Source: Diadema setosum
Lineage: Eukaryota; Echinodermata; Echinoidea; Diadematoida; Diadematidae
Assembly (NCBI GenBank): GCA_033980235.1
Contig: CM067077.1
Span: 4,919,367 to 4,983,366, forward strand
DNA length: 64,000 nucleotides
Direction: 5' to 3'
Both the position numbers and the translations under genes were made by a program. The notes beneath the pieces are model-generated. The model had not been told where the DNA came from and made no database searches. It worked only from the letters and a program-made list of their open reading frames with translations. Below, one piece after another: positions 61,411 to 64,000 of the stretch (positions within the stretch are counted from its first letter, which is position 1; every line of letters begins with the position of its first letter).

Positions 61411-62639
61411 TCATATCGTTACACTCATTTATCTATCTGTCAATCAGTATTGCGATACCTGTATATCAACCGACCAATCTATCTAATGCCCTGTCACTTT
61501 ACAAAGTGATGCCTAGGATGGTAATTGAATGATTAGCAGCGAGTCCTCTCACAGCACGGCGTTGATTTCGCATTACCAGCAGAAGCACATTTTAATGACC
61601 GATCATTAGTCATTGTAACAAGTTGGCCACAGATGGGTATGAACAATACAGCAATGATAAAGGCTATAAGTGGTTGTTCAAACACTGTCAGAGAATGGGT
61701 CGAAAGAATCCCGCGGTCGCATGAGTCGAGAGCCATGTATAAATTTTTACAGGCAGCACACTTGATCACTGGCAATAGACGCAGTAAACATGTCACGCAT
61801 ACTTGTAACAAAGCGTTCACAAGCTGTAGAAAGAGATGACTTGCCGTTCATATAGTAATAACAAGTAGCGCATATTCATGCACTTGGCAAGGAATGGCTA
61901 GCCATGCATCAGTAAAAATCTTAATGCATCAGTAATTACAAATGCATGGGCCTGTCTATGACAAGCCAAAAACAAAGGCTTGTAAACTGTCAGAAATATG
62001 GTTAAAACAACAGATTTCGGGCAAAATTTGTCACAGTTCTGTAAAACAAATGATATACATGTGCTTTCATGCATCAGAAGGAATAGTATGCATGCATTAA
62101 CTATGGAATTTAGCCTAAACATATTAAAGCATTCCATTCTCACCTTATACACACAATTCCTACTGACGCACTCAGACCCATGAATCATTTCTATACTATC
62201 TAACTGTATAGGGCTCAGAGTCATGCAGGGTACCATTAGATGACAAGGTACTTGATGCCTTTCATAAAACAAATAATGCACACTGTGCATTCAGGGGATG
62301 ACAGATTTTATATTTTCATTGACCTTCCAGGAGTCAAAAACATACTTAGATCTGCTTGTTACTCATGTGTTTCCCCGAGTGACAAAGTTTGAACTAACAT
62401 GGGTCACATCAATCACCATCATCAAAAGTATCTACTAATTTTCTTTCGTTCTTATCCTTGTCATAGTCCTTTCTTTCTGTTTGTTTTGCCTGAGTTCATG
62501 ATATCAAATTTTTCATAAATGGAGTCCTTGATGGATCTTAAGATGCCCTCATCTCCAGGAGTAATTCACAAAATTTACAAGCTATGCTTCTCTAGTGAAT
62601 TCCTCTTTTACAAAATGTTACAAATAGTTACAATGAATT

Positions 62640-62832
62640 GTATTGCTTACTCGTTTACTTATCTAACAGCCAAAGTTGATATTATTACAATACTGTATCC
62701 ATGTTTTGTTGAAACTTATGTGATTCAAAGTTCCTTACAATGTTATGTACTCATGTCAGTGTTATGTATACTGCTTTGTATTACTTTATATAGAAATAAA
62801 GTCATTTGAATTCAATTCAATTCAATTCAATT
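62640..62832 (+). repeat. possible non-LTR element 3' end with (ATTCA)n tail
   Basis: An AT-rich stretch with an AATAAAG signal (62795) ends in gaattcaattcaattcaat, a pentamer tail of the kind left at 3' ends of truncated LINEs. The 96-codon frame here is hydrophobic and AT-driven and is not called. Confidence 0.35.
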
Positions 62833-63589
62833 TCATTAATCCATGTTGTAAATAAACATTTCACTTTCCAGTTTGTCTCCACAGATCTCTACCTACAATC
62901 ATCCCTTTCTCTCTCTTCTCCAAATATTTTTTTTTCATCCTTGGTGGTCTAATGTTTGTCTTTGAATGCAGCTGGCCAGGCTTCATATTTCTTATTTGTT
63001 CAGCTTGGTGATAAAAGCACCCGCTGCTAAGAAATACTGCCATTTATTTTTCCTCACCAAATGAAATTAATGCAAGAATATTTCACAGGATTTTTCTGTT
63101 AGTTTTTTTTTTTTTTTGTGTGTGTGTGTGTATGTGGTTTTGTTTTTGCTTTTTGTTGTTGTTTCATTTGTTTGTTTATCAGAACATAATATGATTCCTG
63201 CAGGTATAAAAATGTTAAAAATGAATGGCCCTATACTCCTTCCCAATGAGTGAGACAAAAAGATATATAGATATTTATAAACATAGTAGCATTTAACCAT
63301 AAACATATAAGCATATAAACATATAAATATATAACCACACATATATATTCTCTTATATCTAAAGACATTTGTAATACCACCCATTCCCACAAAACGACAA
63401 TTTGCGCAGAAGATTCTACACACCTGGGAAATTCTGAATTGAAAAACAAATCAAAACAAAACAGCACAAAACAAAGAAAGAAATAAAGCGACACAAGTTG
63501 CAATGTACGTGGCTCTAGATAACCGAGGTGCATCCTCTTCAGAAAGGTGTAACAGCATTGATAGTAATCTTGTTGACATGCTGTTCTCA

Positions 63590-63900
63590 CTTCTCGTTTC
63601 TAGCCCAGCGGACCAGCGGCGCCTGGAAAGAAAATCCCCTCTGACGCGTAAAAGAGCTGTTGTCGTCTTCTCTGGCTTAATTGATTATAGCCCTTCTTGT
63701 CATTCCATCCATCTCCGCAATCAATCCACTTTGCGCGTCTTCGGAAAAAAAAAAAAAGTTCTGTCCGAACATCTGAGCAGAAATTCCTGGCGAAATCAAC
63801 ATCAAGACAGGTCTGGAATATCTATCTGTGCACTGACGAAAGTACCACTGATTTTGAGTCCGTGTGCAATATCATTCTCCTTGCACAGACACACTTGTCA
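63590..63900. other. complex block, possible regulatory module
   Basis: Low-repeat sequence with ggcttaattgattatag (63674), a homeodomain-type composite, and gcaatcaatccactttgcgc. A CpG-containing linker flanks an A-run. No splice-bounded frame. Confidence 0.25.
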
Positions 63901-64000
63901 GTGCGTGATGGATGCATTCTTCTCTAAAATGATGCTTTTGATGGGTGACACCCCATCCCCCCCCCCCCCCCCCCGCGCGCTCTCTTTTTTTTTTTGTCAA

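Larger units (their letters stand above)
42905..64000. other. region upstream of the candidate start exon; no supported gene
   Basis: No exon chain with matching splice phases was found here on either strand. It may contain untranslated 5' exons or the promoter of the minus-strand gene, but no TATA or initiator could be assigned. Contents: CT-rich tracts (43.5-44.1 kb), a D element (45.5 kb), a 76-bp G-rich minisatellite (46.96-47.76 kb), small-element copies (49.07-50.22, 55.06-55.31, 56.17 kb), a LINE tail (59.18 kb), an F element with an eight-unit array (59.9-60.65 kb) and several complex non-repetitive blocks. Stretches 47.9-49.0, 50.9-52.1, 54.4-55.0, 58.3-59.1 and 61.9-63.5 kb show nothing recognisable beyond AT-rich sequence. 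Confidence 0.5.

Noticed and set aside
62519..62809. 96-codon hydrophobic frame
   Set aside because: AT-driven composition ahead of an AATAAA and an ATTCA-repeat tail; more likely retroelement 3' sequence.
1..64000. tRNA, rRNA or snRNA genes
   Set aside because: No tRNA B-box with a matching A-box or cloverleaf, and no rRNA or snRNA signature was found by eye on either strand.

Overview
This is a eukaryotic, AT-rich, intron- and repeat-dominated window. It shows no operons, no bacterial-style genes, no rRNA or tRNA, and no long uninterrupted coding frame other than one produced by a CAT/CAC repeat. The repeats (short inverted-repeat elements, AGGTCA-rich satellites ending in GGAC microsatellites and a hairpin, many C-run/A-run junctions) look like a marine deuterostome. 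An echinoderm, probably a sea urchin, is my best guess from recollection of similar repeats; no conserved marker gene here proves it.

The best-supported host gene lies on the minus strand. Exons at 29043-29192, 25657-25705 and 992-1094 have good splice sites and matching phases. They encode a segment rich in beta-strand and then coiled-coil character. Two weaker upstream exons (38111-38133, a 23-nt microexon, and 42835-42904, which holds possible start codons) also join in phase. The gene runs off the left edge. Its introns are up to 24.6 kb and hold nearly everything else between 1 and 43 kb. I do not recognise the protein.

Layout: 1.5-3.75 kb holds a degenerate pyrimidine-rich minisatellite with an internal duplication and a 642-bp inverted-repeat element. 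6.4-9.65 kb holds two composite satellite elements whose perfect DR1 nuclear-receptor-type motifs recur about every 157 bp. 10.5-11.3 kb is a cluster of small inverted-repeat elements. 14.1-22.6 kb is an 8.45-kb element bounded by CTCTCTAAAAAA inverted repeats and TA, with GAGTGAA-rich ends. It carries a spliced, partly decayed gene with SAM-domain traces and has younger elements inside it. 22.7-28 kb holds further inverted-repeat elements, one nested in another. 34-44 kb is rich in pyrimidine tracts and holds an 800-bp CAT/CAC block. 46.9-47.8 kb is a G-rich minisatellite with a 76-bp period. 49-50.2 kb and 55-56.3 kb hold more copies of the small elements. 59.2 kb is the C-terminal tail of a CR1/L2-type LINE. 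59.9-60.65 kb is an inverted-repeat element whose end is amplified into eight identical 53-bp units. Several complex, non-repetitive blocks (12.1, 23.8, 39.1, 42.2, 50.4, 53.7, 57.1, 60.8, 63.6 kb) lack convincing coding content and may be cis-regulatory.

Repeat families named here: A (GAAGAG TIR, about 250 bp), B (TTAA-bounded, about 92 bp), C (DR1 satellite composites), D (TTAAAGGG TIR, about 390 bp), E (AAAGGACAAGT TIR), F (AAAGGCATAATTTACC TIR), G (AGGCTGCGTTCACAT TIR), H (GACCGCGTTTACAGT TIR).
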